Below, in pieces: positions 8,406 through 17,513 of a stretch of 64,000 nt of DNA. The stretch lies in the NCBI GenBank assembly GCA_964534745.1, contig CAZHQW010000010.1, positions 1 through 64,000 of the forward strand. The letters run 5' to 3'. The position numbers were made by a program, and so were the translations under genes. The stretch is from G020354785 sp964534745 (lineage in GTDB: Bacteria > Bacteroidota > Bacteroidia > Bacteroidales > UBA10428). Under the pieces are notes generated by a model, which was not told where the DNA came from, made no database searches, and saw only the letters and a list, made by a program, of their open reading frames with translations. Numbering within the stretch: the stretch's first letter is position 1; each line of letters opens with the position of its first letter.

Positions 8406-10364
8406 ATGGCTGATATTTCAAAATATTATAGGTTAGCGCAAATACTTGCAATACTCGCATCGGCAGTCATATTATATGCAAATACATTTAACCACAATTA
8501 TGCGCTTGATGATGCTATTGTAATTACTGAGAATATATTTACAAAGAAGGGTATTAATGGTTTTAAGGATATCTTCACAAATGATTCATTTACAGGATTC
8601 TTTAAAGAGAAAAAAGAACTTGTTCCCGGCGGCAGGTATCGCCCGCTTTCTGTTGCAACATTTGCAGTCGAATACGAACTCGCAGGGGAAAAGCCCGCAG
8701 TAAGCCATATAATCAATGTTATTCTATATGCCCTCACAGGAATCCTGATCTTCACAGTATTTTCGAGGCTCTTTAATCATGGCCGCAGAAAAAAGAATAT
8801 TTTTCTCAGCCTGCCTTTTATATGTGCCCTGCTATTTGTTTTTCATCCGCTGCATACCGAAGTTGTAGCCAATATTAAAGGAAGGGACGAAATACTGGCC
8901 CTGCTTTTATCCCTGGGGACCCTCTCACTCGTCCTGGTCTATATTTACTCCGGACAAGCCGCATGCCTCTTTTTCAGTGCCCTTACTTTTTTTATGGCGC
9001 TGCTTTCAAAAGAAAATGCGATAATATATATCCTGCTTATTCCTTTGAGCATATGGTACTTTACTAACACTTCACTTAAAAAGATGTTAGTAATTGCAAT
9101 GCCCCTTTTAATTGCAGCTGTTGCATTTATTATTATAAGAACAGCAATCATCGGATCCTTTAATACTGAAATATCAGGCGAGCTAATGAACAATCCCTTT
9201 TTGTATGCATCCGGATCTGAAAAGTATGCTACCATTTTTTTCACTCTTTTATACTATATAAAACTATTGTTTATTCCGCATCCCCTGACCTATGACTATT
9301 ATCCGTACCATATTAAACTTTACGGGTTTAACAATCCCCTGGTGATAATCTCCATAATTCTGTATCTTCTGATAATAATTGCAGCATTGGCAGGAATAAG
9401 AACAAAAAGCAAATTATCCTATGGCATATTCCTTTATTTACTGCCGCTTATCCTGGTATCCAATATATTATTTAATGTAGGTACTTTTATGAATGAGAGA
9501 TTCATATATTTTTCCTCCTTGGGATTCTGCATGTTAATAGCTTTTTATTTAACCGATAGATTACCCCTGATCCTCAGAAGTAAGTTCTATCCGGTAATAG
9601 TATCAGCAATTCTGATACCGGTTTTAATACTATATTCAGTTAAAACCATCAGCAGAAATAAAGTATGGAAGAATGATTTCACCCTTTTCACCACAGACAT
9701 TAAAACATCGCCGGAAAGTGCCAAAAGCAACTGTACGGCAGGAGGAATATTATGGGAAAAGGCAAAAGATATCAAAGATGATGATACCAGGTATAATTAT
9801 CTGGCTCAATCTATCACATTTCTCAACAGGGCAGTTAAGATTCATCCAGATTATATAGACGCTTACAGGCTGCTTGGCAATGCCTGGTATGATCTTTATA
9901 AAGATACTGACAAGGCCATATATTATTACGTCCAGGTGTTAAAAAGAAATCCGGCTGATGAAACAACTTACCGCAATATTCATTCGGTATTGAATAACTG
10001 CGACAGCATAGATTATAAAATCTCAGTATATGAAAAGCTGCTCGAAATAAATCCTTTACGATTCGATATAAATTATAAACTGGGCAATTTGTATGGCAAA
10101 TATAAAAATGACGTTAAAAAAGCCCTTTATTATCTTGAGGCAGCTGCCAGGATAAATCCGGATAAAACAGAATTATGCAAGGACCTGGGGGTGGCATATG
10201 GCTTAGCCGGGCAATTTGATGAATCCGTTAAATGGCTTGAAAAGGCAGCGGACATGGATCCCGCAGATTATACAATATATATTAACCTTGGAATAACTTA
10301 TCAGAGAATGGGGAATCCGGGCAAGGCAAAAGAGTATTTTATGAAGGCTGAACACCTCAAATAG
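8406..10364 (+). CDS. TMTC-like polytopic membrane protein with C-terminal TPR repeats (DUF1736-type)
   Basis: This 652-residue protein has about ten hydrophobic segments in the first roughly 420 residues. A C-terminal TPR region (about 440-650) follows, with repeats such as LGNAWYDLYKDTDKAIYYY, LGVAYGLAGQFDESVKWLE and LGITYQRMGNPGKAKEYF. The N-terminal loop NHNYALDDAIVITEN, the VFHPLHTEVVANIKGRDE segment and the LTYDYYP region are shared with DUF1736/TMTC proteins. Animal TMTCs are O-mannosyltransferases of the GT-C fold, so a protein O-glycosylation role is possible here (inference). The start was moved from a TTG at 8394 to the ATG at 8406. nth follows after 7 bases. Confidence 0.85.
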   Translation: MADISKYYRLAQILAILASAVILYANTFNHNYALDDAIVITENIFTKKGINGFKDIFTNDSFTGFFKEKKELVPGGRYRPLSVATFAVEYELAGEKPAVSHIINVILYALTGILIFTVFSRLFNHGRRKKNIFLSLPFICALLFVFHPLHTEVVANIKGRDEILALLLSLGTLSLVLVYIYSGQAACLFFSALTFFMALLSKENAIIYILLIPLSIWYFTNTSLKKMLVIAMPLLIAAVAFIIIRTAIIGSFNTEISGELMNNPFLYASGSEKYATIFFTLLYYIKLLFIPHPLTYDYYPYHIKLYGFNNPLVIISIILYLLIIIAALAGIRTKSKLSYGIFLYLLPLILVSNILFNVGTFMNERFIYFSSLGFCMLIAFYLTDRLPLILRSKFYPVIVSAILIPVLILYSVKTISRNKVWKNDFTLFTTDIKTSPESAKSNCTAGGILWEKAKDIKDDDTRYNYLAQSITFLNRAVKIHPDYIDAYRLLGNAWYDLYKDTDKAIYYYVQVLKRNPADETTYRNIHSVLNNCDSIDYKISVYEKLLEINPLRFDINYKLGNLYGKYKNDVKKALYYLEAAARINPDKTELCKDLGVAYGLAGQFDESVKWLEKAADMDPADYTIYINLGITYQRMGNPGKAKEYFMKAEHLK

Positions 10365-10371
10365 TATTATC

Positions 10372-11028
10372 ATGACCAGGAAAGAAAGGTTTGAAAAAGT
10401 ACTTGAATATTTTCAAAAGGCCAGGCCTGTTGCCGAAACCGAACTCAAATACAAGGACGCTTATGAACTTATTGTGGCTGTAATCCTGTCAGCGCAGTGC
10501 ACTGATAAACGCGTAAACATGATAACCCCTGCCCTTCTTGACAGGTTCCCTACAGCAGAACATATGGCCGGTGCCGATCCACATGAAGTATATGAACTGA
10601 TAAAAAGCTGTTCCTATCCGAATAATAAAACAAAACATCTAATAGGAATGGCAAAAACCTTAACTGCTGAATTCAAGGGAATAGCCCCATCAGATATTGA
10701 ACAGCTTCAGAGATTGCCGGGTGTTGGCAGAAAATCAGCTAACGTAATAGCAGCAGTGATATACAATAAACCAACGCTCGCGGTTGATACACATGTCTTC
10801 AGAGTGGCTGCAAGAATCGGACTGACAATCAATGCCAGAAATCCGTTCCAGGCTGAAAAGCAACTGGTAAAACATATACCTGAAAAGCTCATACCCCTGG
10901 CTCACCACTGGTTAATACTGCACGGGAGGTATACCTGTATAGCCCGCAGACCAAGATGTTATGAATGCGGCCTGGTAAATATATGCAGGTATAAAAATAA
11001 AAACCTGGCTGACAACAACAATAAATAA
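10372..11028 (+). CDS. nth: Endonuclease III (DNA glycosylase/AP lyase)
   Basis: This base-excision repair enzyme removes oxidised pyrimidines. The 218-residue protein has the helix-hairpin-helix LPGVGRKSANV with catalytic Lys121 and the catalytic Asp139 in AVDTHVFRV. A C-terminal [4Fe-4S] loop has cysteines 189, 196, 199 and 205 in the exact C-x6-C-x2-C-x5-C spacing. Length is standard. It follows the TMTC-like gene by 7 bases and probably shares its transcript. Confidence 0.98.
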   Translation: MTRKERFEKVLEYFQKARPVAETELKYKDAYELIVAVILSAQCTDKRVNMITPALLDRFPTAEHMAGADPHEVYELIKSCSYPNNKTKHLIGMAKTLTAEFKGIAPSDIEQLQRLPGVGRKSANVIAAVIYNKPTLAVDTHVFRVAARIGLTINARNPFQAEKQLVKHIPEKLIPLAHHWLILHGRYTCIARRPRCYECGLVNICRYKNKNLADNNNK

Positions 11029-11106
11029 CCGGAAATTATCAACCGCAGGTTAATAACTTATTACTTCATGCTAATGATTAATGTTTTATTTAACTAAACA
11101 CTTTGT

Positions 11107-11114
11107 TAAATTTG
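11107..11114 (+). promoter_or_regulatory. Bacteroidota-type -7 element
   Basis: TAAATTTG matches TAnnTTTG and lies 31 bases ahead of the start at 11146. A weak -33 candidate is the T-rich stretch near 11083. Confidence 0.4.
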
Positions 11115-11145
11115 TACTGTTACGAATAGAAAAAGCAATTTTCTA

Positions 11146-12030
11146 ATGATGACTTTCGTCAGACTTGCTCTTTTCATTGTATTGTTTATTTTACCTTCAG
11201 GCTACCCGGGCAGGCGAATAGATTATCGCAGGGGAATTCATAATAATGTTTGCAAGACACTGGAAAACAACGTGCTGGTTTATTGCATTTTCGTTGACAG
11301 CAAGGAAACATCGCCGTGGACTGAGTTCGACATCAGGACAACAATAGACTCTATTGCAATTGCAATAAAATGGCTGGAAGATCAGGCCAGGCAAAATGGT
11401 ATTTCACTTAATATAATTACAGACTATTATATTGGTGAAGAATACACAACAATTAAGAGAGCCCTGCCTATGGGCACCGTTGTGAAATCGATCTCTGAAC
11501 CTAACCTCAGGAAGGGAATGGAAGCGTTAAACCTGTGGGCTGACAATATTGCAAGGAAAGCAGGAAGCACTTTTGATATCACTGATAAGGATGGTATACC
11601 TGAAGTAAAAAATCCCAGGAACAAAGAAAGGCTGGCGGCATTCCTCAGAGATTCGAAACAGGTGGAAAGTGTAGCCTTGCTGTATATGGTTAATAATTAT
11701 TTCAGAAATGATATTTCCATCTCCGTAAATACACTGAATACGTATGATGTTGAATTTGCTATTGTAAGCTACAAATACCCGTCCGTTATAGCACAGAGTA
11801 TCCTGCACCTGTTCGGGGCAGCAGATCTGTACAAAACACACTACAGAAAAAATGAAAAGAAAATACTTATTGCAGGCAAGTATTTCCCTGATGACATAAT
11901 GCAGGATGTTTATGCCAGGAATATAAACAGCCTTGAGATCGGTGAGTTTACCCAGTATTTAATAGGATGGAAAAAGAAACTGGAAGCGGACTATCATACC
12001 TTATTGACTGATAAAATTGCTAATTTTTAA
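11146..12030 (+). CDS. Secreted protein of unknown function with a degenerate metallopeptidase-like motif
   Basis: This 294-residue protein has an N-terminal hydrophobic signal (residues 2-20) and no further membrane segment, so it is probably periplasmic or exported. I do not recognise the family with certainty. Near residue 220 it has VIAQSILHLFGAADLY, which resembles the HExxHxxGxxDLY helix of zinc metallopeptidases. The first histidine and the glutamate are replaced (QS), so if related it would be catalytically dead. The rest is a compact alpha/beta-looking domain. An adjacent ATG at 11149 is an equally good start. It stands alone between nth and the lipoprotein gene at 12189. Confidence 0.7.
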   Translation: MMTFVRLALFIVLFILPSGYPGRRIDYRRGIHNNVCKTLENNVLVYCIFVDSKETSPWTEFDIRTTIDSIAIAIKWLEDQARQNGISLNIITDYYIGEEYTTIKRALPMGTVVKSISEPNLRKGMEALNLWADNIARKAGSTFDITDKDGIPEVKNPRNKERLAAFLRDSKQVESVALLYMVNNYFRNDISISVNTLNTYDVEFAIVSYKYPSVIAQSILHLFGAADLYKTHYRKNEKKILIAGKYFPDDIMQDVYARNINSLEIGEFTQYLIGWKKKLEADYHTLLTDKIANF

Positions 12031-12188
12031 TATCTTAGCAGGCACATATAAGTCGCGGGTATTTTTAAAATTTAATGATATGACTTAAGCAGGGCACTAA
12101 AAACTCAAATTTTGAAAATAAAAAAAAAGTATTAATTTTACTACAATTAAGAGTAAATAGCTAGAAACAATTTATAAACCCAACACTC

Positions 12189-13130
12189 ATGCAAAGTAAT
12201 AATTTTCCCCTGAACATTATTAGGTATATTGTAATCTGTAGCCTGTTAGTATTGTTCACAAGCTGTAAATCTGATAAGACAAAACACAAAAGCTCAGAGC
12301 TTAATCTTGAAGATTTTATTACTGAAGATGACATTTTTGATGACGTAAATCAAGCAAAAAAGATATTTTATTCTCTGCCGTCGCCGCTTGAAACAGCCAT
12401 GCTGATTAAATCTGCAGGTGCTGATTATGATGAGGAACTTTTAAATTCATTGGATAATGTAGATAAATATACAACCAATATGAGTATGGCCCTTAATCTG
12501 GGGATTTATACTACTGATCTGAGTTTTGCAAGCCTTTTTGATCAAACGCAGACATCAATCAATTACATGGAAGCTGCAAAAAAAATGGCGGAAGGGCTTG
12601 ACATAGTAGATGCAATTAATAATGAAACAATAAAAAGGCTGGAACAAAACCTCAATAACAGGGATATTATTATGGATATTATATCCGAGACATTTTTGAA
12701 TTCCAGTTCATATCTTAAGGAAAATGACAGACAGGCGGTAGCTGCAATAGTTCTTGTCGGCGGCTGGATAGAAGGATTATATATAGCAACCCAGCTTGTT
12801 GGTAACAAGTCAATTGAAAATAATAAACTTGTTGACAGAATATCCGAGCAGAAGCTTTCATTCAATATAGTCCAGAGGATGCTGGAAGAAAACAGGAAAG
12901 ATGAAAGCGGGGAAGAAGATGAAGACATTGTTGATCTTATGGTTCAGTTAAAAGAATTAAAAAATTCTTTTGATAAGGTTAAAGTCGAAACATCAGAAAT
13001 AAAAATAGAACCCAACAACGAAACCAATGTTACTACTTTAAAATCCCAGTCTAAGATTACTATTACCCCTGAAGCGTTTAATGAGTTGAAGGAAAATGTG
13101 AGAATATTAAGAACCAACTTCATACAATAA
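12189..13130 (+). CDS. Lipoprotein, paralog of the lipoprotein at 28729-29628
   Basis: This 313-residue protein has a lipobox LFTSC (Cys26). The mature part is mostly helical and acidic near the C-terminus. No known domain was recognised. It aligns over nearly its full length with the lipoprotein at 28729. Shared blocks are KKxxYxxPSPxE, LGxYxxDLxxxxLF, SIxYxxxxxxL, a central GGxxExLY and a C-terminal ExFNxLKxxV. A small secreted protein follows 13 bases later, and this pair is repeated as a pair at 28729-30139. The conserved order suggests that the two products act together in the envelope. The molecular role is unknown. Confidence 0.85.
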   Translation: MQSNNFPLNIIRYIVICSLLVLFTSCKSDKTKHKSSELNLEDFITEDDIFDDVNQAKKIFYSLPSPLETAMLIKSAGADYDEELLNSLDNVDKYTTNMSMALNLGIYTTDLSFASLFDQTQTSINYMEAAKKMAEGLDIVDAINNETIKRLEQNLNNRDIIMDIISETFLNSSSYLKENDRQAVAAIVLVGGWIEGLYIATQLVGNKSIENNKLVDRISEQKLSFNIVQRMLEENRKDESGEEDEDIVDLMVQLKELKNSFDKVKVETSEIKIEPNNETNVTTLKSQSKITITPEAFNELKENVRILRTNFIQ

Positions 13131-13143
13131 ATATAAAATTATT

Positions 13144-13590
13144 ATGAAAAAGCTATTAAGATTCCTTTTTATAGTTACTATTTTTGCATTTACTGCTTCT
13201 TTATATTTGTCTGCCCAGTGCAAAGGATTTGCAAAGAAAATATGCAAAACGGAATTGAATGAAGGCTATATACATGATGGTAACTATCATGCTGCAATAC
13301 TGACGGAAGGAGAAGAGGCAGAATTATATAAAACGTTTTATTCGGGACAGGACTACAGGATTGTTATCTGTGGTTCCAATGCTTTGCCTGATGTTGAGTT
13401 TCAGATAATCGATGCTTACAAGAACATTCTATATGATAACCGGCAACATAATCTTATCAGAATATGGGATTTCAGACTTGAATCCAGCCAGCAGCTAAAA
13501 ATTGCTGTTAAGGTACCGGTCGGAAAAGGTGACTCCGAATACCCGGCAAGCGGCTGTGTGGCAATAATGTTCGGGTTCAGGGAGAAATAA
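13144..13590 (+). CDS. Small secreted protein, paralog of the protein at 29666-30139
   Basis: This 148-residue protein has a signal peptide ending around residue 25 (LYLSAQ), followed by a cysteine-containing globular domain. The family was not recognised. It shares a scaffold with the 157-residue product at 29666: a Gly-Gln turn then IxIxG, a short VCxxxxxxDxxFxIID block, ILYDNxxH, and a C-terminal LxIxVxVPxG...CVxxxFR. Both follow a paralogous lipoprotein gene. It sits 13 bases after that lipoprotein and ends before a strong terminator at 13610-13638, so the two genes form a discrete transcription unit. Confidence 0.8.
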   Translation: MKKLLRFLFIVTIFAFTASLYLSAQCKGFAKKICKTELNEGYIHDGNYHAAILTEGEEAELYKTFYSGQDYRIVICGSNALPDVEFQIIDAYKNILYDNRQHNLIRIWDFRLESSQQLKIAVKVPVGKGDSEYPASGCVAIMFGFREK

Positions 13591-13609
13591 TAAAGCATAT
13601 GATTAAAAT

Positions 13610-13638
13610 AAAGCCTATGTCAGCAACATAGGCTTTTT
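13610..13638 (+). terminator. Intrinsic terminator after the lipoprotein/secreted pair
   Basis: An 11-base perfect stem, AAAGCCTATGT with ACATAGGCTTT, flanks a CAGCA loop and ends in a T run. It lies 19 bases after the stop at 13590. The A-rich 5' arm makes it potentially bidirectional. Confidence 0.9.
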
Positions 13639-13676
13639 AATTTACGTATACTTCCTAAATCTAAATAAGACTTATT

Positions 13677-14462
13677 ATGACACGGCATATCTGGATTATA
13701 CCCATTCTTGTTTGCTTCTTCCTCTCTTCATGTGAAGAACTGTTCAATAACGATGAAGACGGGCTCACAACAGAAGAGGTTGTGGAAGGGCTGAAAAAAG
13801 CTCTTGAAATAGGAACTGATACGGCGACCACAGCGCTGGGTCTTGTCAATGGATATTATGGCAATTCATTATACAAGATACCGTTACCTCCCGAAGCAGA
13901 CATAATCGTGAATAATCTTAGCCTTATTTCTGTGGGAGCTGATCTTGTCGAGGATGTTGTCAAAGGCATCAACCGTGCGGCCGAAGATGCAGCCAGTGAG
14001 GCAGCTCCGATTTTTAAGGACGCCATAACGGGTATGACCCTCTCGGATGCATGGGATATCCTTAACGGAGTAAATCCCGCCGGTACCGGCAAGAGTGCGG
14101 AAGAATTTGACTCAACAGCTGCCACAGGTTATTTTAAAGTAACCACATATAATGCTCTTACAGACCTATACTCACCAAAAATAAATACTGCCCTTCAGAA
14201 GGATTTGCTGGATATAAACTATTCGCCCTATGATGCATGGGAAGACCTCACGGGTGCATACAATACTTTTGCCAACAGCATCGCCGGGCAAATTCTGGAC
14301 CTTACACCTGTAACGACAGATATCGGTGTTTACTGCACTGAGAAAGCACTGGACGGACTGTTTGACAGGGTCGGCAAAGAAGAAAAGAAGATAAGGAAAG
14401 ATCCTTTTAAGTGGGCGGTGGATATTATTAAAAAGGTCTTCGGATCTGTTTTTAAGGATTAA
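13677..14462 (+). CDS. DUF4197-family lipoprotein
   Basis: This 261-residue protein has a lipobox (LSSC, Cys19). The body matches the DUF4197 pattern: GLKKALEIGTDTAT near residue 40, YKIPLPPEADII, INRAAEDAASEAAPIFKDAI and MTLSDAWDIL, then AATGYFKVTTYNAL and a C-terminal EEKKIRKDPFKWAVDIIKKVFG. The family is widespread in Bacteroidota and Proteobacteria as envelope proteins of unknown function. It has its own unit after the terminator at 13610-13638. Its stop overlaps the stop of the convergent uvrA by four bases. Confidence 0.9.
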   Translation: MTRHIWIIPILVCFFLSSCEELFNNDEDGLTTEEVVEGLKKALEIGTDTATTALGLVNGYYGNSLYKIPLPPEADIIVNNLSLISVGADLVEDVVKGINRAAEDAASEAAPIFKDAITGMTLSDAWDILNGVNPAGTGKSAEEFDSTAATGYFKVTTYNALTDLYSPKINTALQKDLLDINYSPYDAWEDLTGAYNTFANSIAGQILDLTPVTTDIGVYCTEKALDGLFDRVGKEEKKIRKDPFKWAVDIIKKVFGSVFKD

Positions 14463-17326
14463 CCCTCCTGCGCCAAGGCTTGTCCTCCGTAAGGAATACT
14501 CCTGAAGGAGGTCTTCGGAGGATTAACCAACTTTTTCTTGAGAAACCTGCCTGTATAAGAGTCCTTGCACTTCACAATATCTTCGGGCTTTCCTTCAAAT
14601 ACAAGATATCCTCCTTTTTCCCCTCCCTCGGGTCCCAGGTCAATGATCCAGTCAGCTGATTTTATCACTTCCAGGTTATGCTCTATAACGAGAATTGAAT
14701 GTCCCCTGTTAATAAGTGTATTAAATGCTTCAAGAAGCTTTCGTATATCATGAAAATGCAACCCTGTGGTCGGTTCATCAAAAATAAACAATGCGGGATG
14801 GCTGGTGCTTTCATTCCCGATAAAGGAAGCCATTTTAACCCTCTGGCTTTCTCCACCGCTTAACGTACTTGATGATTGCCCCAGCTTCACATAGCCAAGT
14901 CCCACATCTGCAAGGGGTTTTATTTTTTTAACAATATTCTGTTCTGTAGTACCTTTCTTTTCACCAAAAAATTCAATAGCCTCACTTACAGTGAGTTCAA
15001 GGATGTCATATATGTTCTTACCATCGTATTTAACATCAAGAATATCATCTTTGAATCTCTTTCCCCTGCAGCTGTCACAGAGCAGATATATGTCGGCCAT
15101 GAACTGCATTTCAACTTTTATTGTCCCTTCACCCTGGCATTCTTCGCACCTTCCCCCGTCAATATTAAAAGAAAAATGCGAGGGTTTATAGTTATTTTGC
15201 TTTGACAACTGCTGGGCGGCAAATAATTTTCTTATCTCATCATATGCTTTTATATAAGTAACCGGATTTGATCTGGAGGATCTGCCAATAGGATTCTGAT
15301 CTACAAACTCCACATTTAATAACCGGCCAAGGTCTCCTCCCAGGGAATTAAAATCCCCGCTTTTCTCTCCATATCCTTTTATAAGCCTGTTCAGGGCAGG
15401 ATAGAGAATATTTGCGACCAGTGATGACTTGCCGGAACCGCTTACACCTGATATTACAGTGAGTACATTAAGCGGTATCCTGACATCTATATTTTTCAGG
15501 TTATTTTCCCTGGCACCCAGTATTTCTATTGAATTATTCCAGTTTCTCCTTGCAGCAGGCAGGGGTATAGTCTCCTCCCTGTTAAGATATTTTGATGTAA
15601 GTCCCTTTTTACTCTTCAGCATCTCCTTCAAAGGCCCGCAATATATTATCTCTCCCCCGTTCCTTCCTGCGCCCGGACCTATATCTATTATTTCATCGGC
15701 AGCTCTGATAATCTCTTCTTCATGCTCGACAACCAGCACTGTGTTGCCAATATTCCTGAGGTTCTGCAAGACCTTTACAAGAAGGTTTGTATCCCTGGGA
15801 TGTAATCCTATACTTGGCTCATCAAGGATGTACAGTGAGCCGACAAGGCTGCTGCCCAGCGTTGTGGCCAAATTTATCCTCTGTGATTCGCCTCCCGAAA
15901 GGGTTGATGATAACCTGTTGAGAGTCAGGTATCCCAGTCCGACATTACATAAATAATCAAGTCGGTTATTAATCTCAACAATAATCCTTGCAGCCACATT
16001 TCTTTCATAACTGCTCAGTTTCAATTTGCCGAATAATAATTTGAGCCTGCTAACCGGCAGATCCACTAATTCCTGGATAGTATTTCCATTTATTTTAACA
16101 TATGAGGACTCCTTTCTTAATCGTGTTCCCTGGCATTCGGTGCATATTGTCTTGCCCCTGTACCTGGCTAGCATGACCCTGTATTGAATTTTATATTTCT
16201 TGGACTCAAGATACCTGAAAAATGCATTAAGCCCTCTAAAATACTTATTACCTGTCCATAACAACTGCTTCTGTTCCAGGGTCAATTCATAATAAGGTTT
16301 ATGTACAGGAAAATTAAAGTTCTCGGCATTGTAAATGAGCCTCTGCTTCCACTTCTGCATCTTGTCACCCTTCCAGCATACAATAGCATCCCCGTAAACT
16401 GAACGGCTTTTGTTGGGAATTACCAGATCCTCATCAATGCCAATGACCTTACCATAACCTTCACAAACGGGACATGCTCCCACCGGGTTATTAAAACTGA
16501 ACATATGCACAGTAGGTTCGCTGAACCTTATACCGTCGAGTTCGAATATGCTGGAGAAAACCTTCTCCATAGCCCGTTTTTCATCAAGGACCTTAACAAT
16601 ACACACTCCCTCTCCCAGCTTATATGCCATCTGTATAGAATCAGCGAACCGGCCTTTTGAATCATCGTCATGTTTTACAACTATCCTGTCAATAACAATA
16701 TTAATCCTTGACCCGCGGCTGACCTGGCTTTGATTAATGTCATTGATCTTTATAATACTCCCGTCTACCTCAAGCCGCGCAATACCCTGGTAGTTCAGAT
16801 CCTGTATCTGCTGGGCAAGGCTCAGATTATCTGACGGCTCAAGAGGTGATAAAACAAGAATCCGTGTGTCTTCGCTGAAGGAAGTTATATAGTCTACAAC
16901 GTCGGATACCGAGTCTTTTTTTACCTCGTTGCCGGAAACAGGAGAAAATGTTTTCCCTATTCTTGCAAAAAGCAATTTCAAATAATCATAAATCTCTGTA
17001 GATGTACCGACTGTTGAACGGGGATTTCTTGTATTAACCTTCTGCTCAATTGCTATAGCCGGCGGAATACCCTTGATAAAATCAACTTCCGGTTTATTCA
17101 TCCTTCCCAGAAACTGGCGCGCGTAAGCTGACAGGCTCTCAACATACCTGCGCTGGCCTTCAGCATAGATAGTATCAAATGCAAGAGAAGATTTGCCCGA
17201 CCCCGAGAGTCCGGTTATCACTATCAGCCTGTTACGGGGAATAACCAGGTTAACGTTCTTCAGATTATTAACACGGGCACCCGAAACTATTATAGAATGC
17301 TTATCCCTGTCAGTCTTTTCCGTCAT
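14459..17326 (-). CDS. uvrA: Excinuclease ABC subunit A
   Basis: UvrA is the damage-recognition ATPase of nucleotide excision repair. The 955-residue protein has two ABC modules. Module one has Walker A GLSGSGKS (39-46) with the AYARQFLGRM region, and zinc-type CPVCEGYGK. Module two has GVSGSGKS, the CEECQGEGTIKVEMQFMADI zinc region, the signature STLSGGESQR in each half, and FIFDEPTTGLHF. Start and length are normal. The last roughly 20 residues are unusual: a Gly/Gln/Ala tail (PYGGQALAQEG) encoded by a hairpin-rich segment (14462-14526) with no family counterpart that I know of. Confidence 0.97.
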   Translation of the reverse strand: MTEKTDRDKHSIIVSGARVNNLKNVNLVIPRNRLIVITGLSGSGKSSLAFDTIYAEGQRRYVESLSAYARQFLGRMNKPEVDFIKGIPPAIAIEQKVNTRNPRSTVGTSTEIYDYLKLLFARIGKTFSPVSGNEVKKDSVSDVVDYITSFSEDTRILVLSPLEPSDNLSLAQQIQDLNYQGIARLEVDGSIIKINDINQSQVSRGSRINIVIDRIVVKHDDDSKGRFADSIQMAYKLGEGVCIVKVLDEKRAMEKVFSSIFELDGIRFSEPTVHMFSFNNPVGACPVCEGYGKVIGIDEDLVIPNKSRSVYGDAIVCWKGDKMQKWKQRLIYNAENFNFPVHKPYYELTLEQKQLLWTGNKYFRGLNAFFRYLESKKYKIQYRVMLARYRGKTICTECQGTRLRKESSYVKINGNTIQELVDLPVSRLKLLFGKLKLSSYERNVAARIIVEINNRLDYLCNVGLGYLTLNRLSSTLSGGESQRINLATTLGSSLVGSLYILDEPSIGLHPRDTNLLVKVLQNLRNIGNTVLVVEHEEEIIRAADEIIDIGPGAGRNGGEIIYCGPLKEMLKSKKGLTSKYLNREETIPLPAARRNWNNSIEILGARENNLKNIDVRIPLNVLTVISGVSGSGKSSLVANILYPALNRLIKGYGEKSGDFNSLGGDLGRLLNVEFVDQNPIGRSSRSNPVTYIKAYDEIRKLFAAQQLSKQNNYKPSHFSFNIDGGRCEECQGEGTIKVEMQFMADIYLLCDSCRGKRFKDDILDVKYDGKNIYDILELTVSEAIEFFGEKKGTTEQNIVKKIKPLADVGLGYVKLGQSSSTLSGGESQRVKMASFIGNESTSHPALFIFDEPTTGLHFHDIRKLLEAFNTLINRGHSILVIEHNLEVIKSADWIIDLGPEGGEKGGYLVFEGKPEDIVKCKDSYTGRFLKKKLVNPPKTSFRSIPYGGQALAQEG
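14462..14526. repeat. Hairpin-rich REP-like segment forming the uvrA C-terminal codons
   Basis: On the uvrA coding strand this segment contains CCTCCG paired with CGGAGG as an outer stem and CTCCT-TC-AGGAG as an inner perfect palindrome. A TTGGCGCAGGAGG tail follows. The composition is more GC-rich than the surroundings. It encodes the apparently non-conserved UvrA tail and touches the stop of the convergent DUF4197 gene. Calling it a mobile REP-like element is inference; no second copy was seen in the window. Confidence 0.4.
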
Positions 17327-17439
17327 TAAAGCCTGTAATTATACTGTAATTTGAATTTTAATAAATTTTAACTATTTTTAACAAATAAAATTATTGGATA
17401 TATACTAAAAAATCCTTTACTTGCAAAATAATTTTTAAA

Positions 17440-17511
17440 CTACCTAATATAGGAGGACTGTTTATCGAGTAAATTCTACCACTGTTAAATTGTAATTTAA
17501 AAAGGAGGTAG
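17440..17511 (+). promoter_or_regulatory. 5' leader with anti-Shine-Dalgarno pairing ahead of the sigma factor gene
   Basis: CTACCT (17440-17445) and CTACC (17476-17480) are each complementary to the (A)GGTAG segment at 17507-17511, which overlaps the Shine-Dalgarno. A second AGGAGG (17451-17456) lies upstream. The arrangement could form alternative hairpins that hide or expose the ribosome site. This is inferred from complementarity only. Confidence 0.3.
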
Positions 17512-17513
17512 TC

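Noticed and set aside
12563..12928. Ser/Leu-rich 121-residue minus-strand frame
   Set aside because: It is the reverse translation of the acidic helical lipoprotein at 12189-13130. The low complexity comes from Glu/Asp codons read backwards.
15429..15956. 175-residue reading frame antisense to uvrA
   Set aside because: It lies fully within the conserved uvrA ATPase region on the opposite strand and shows no recognisable motif or start context. It is a shadow frame.
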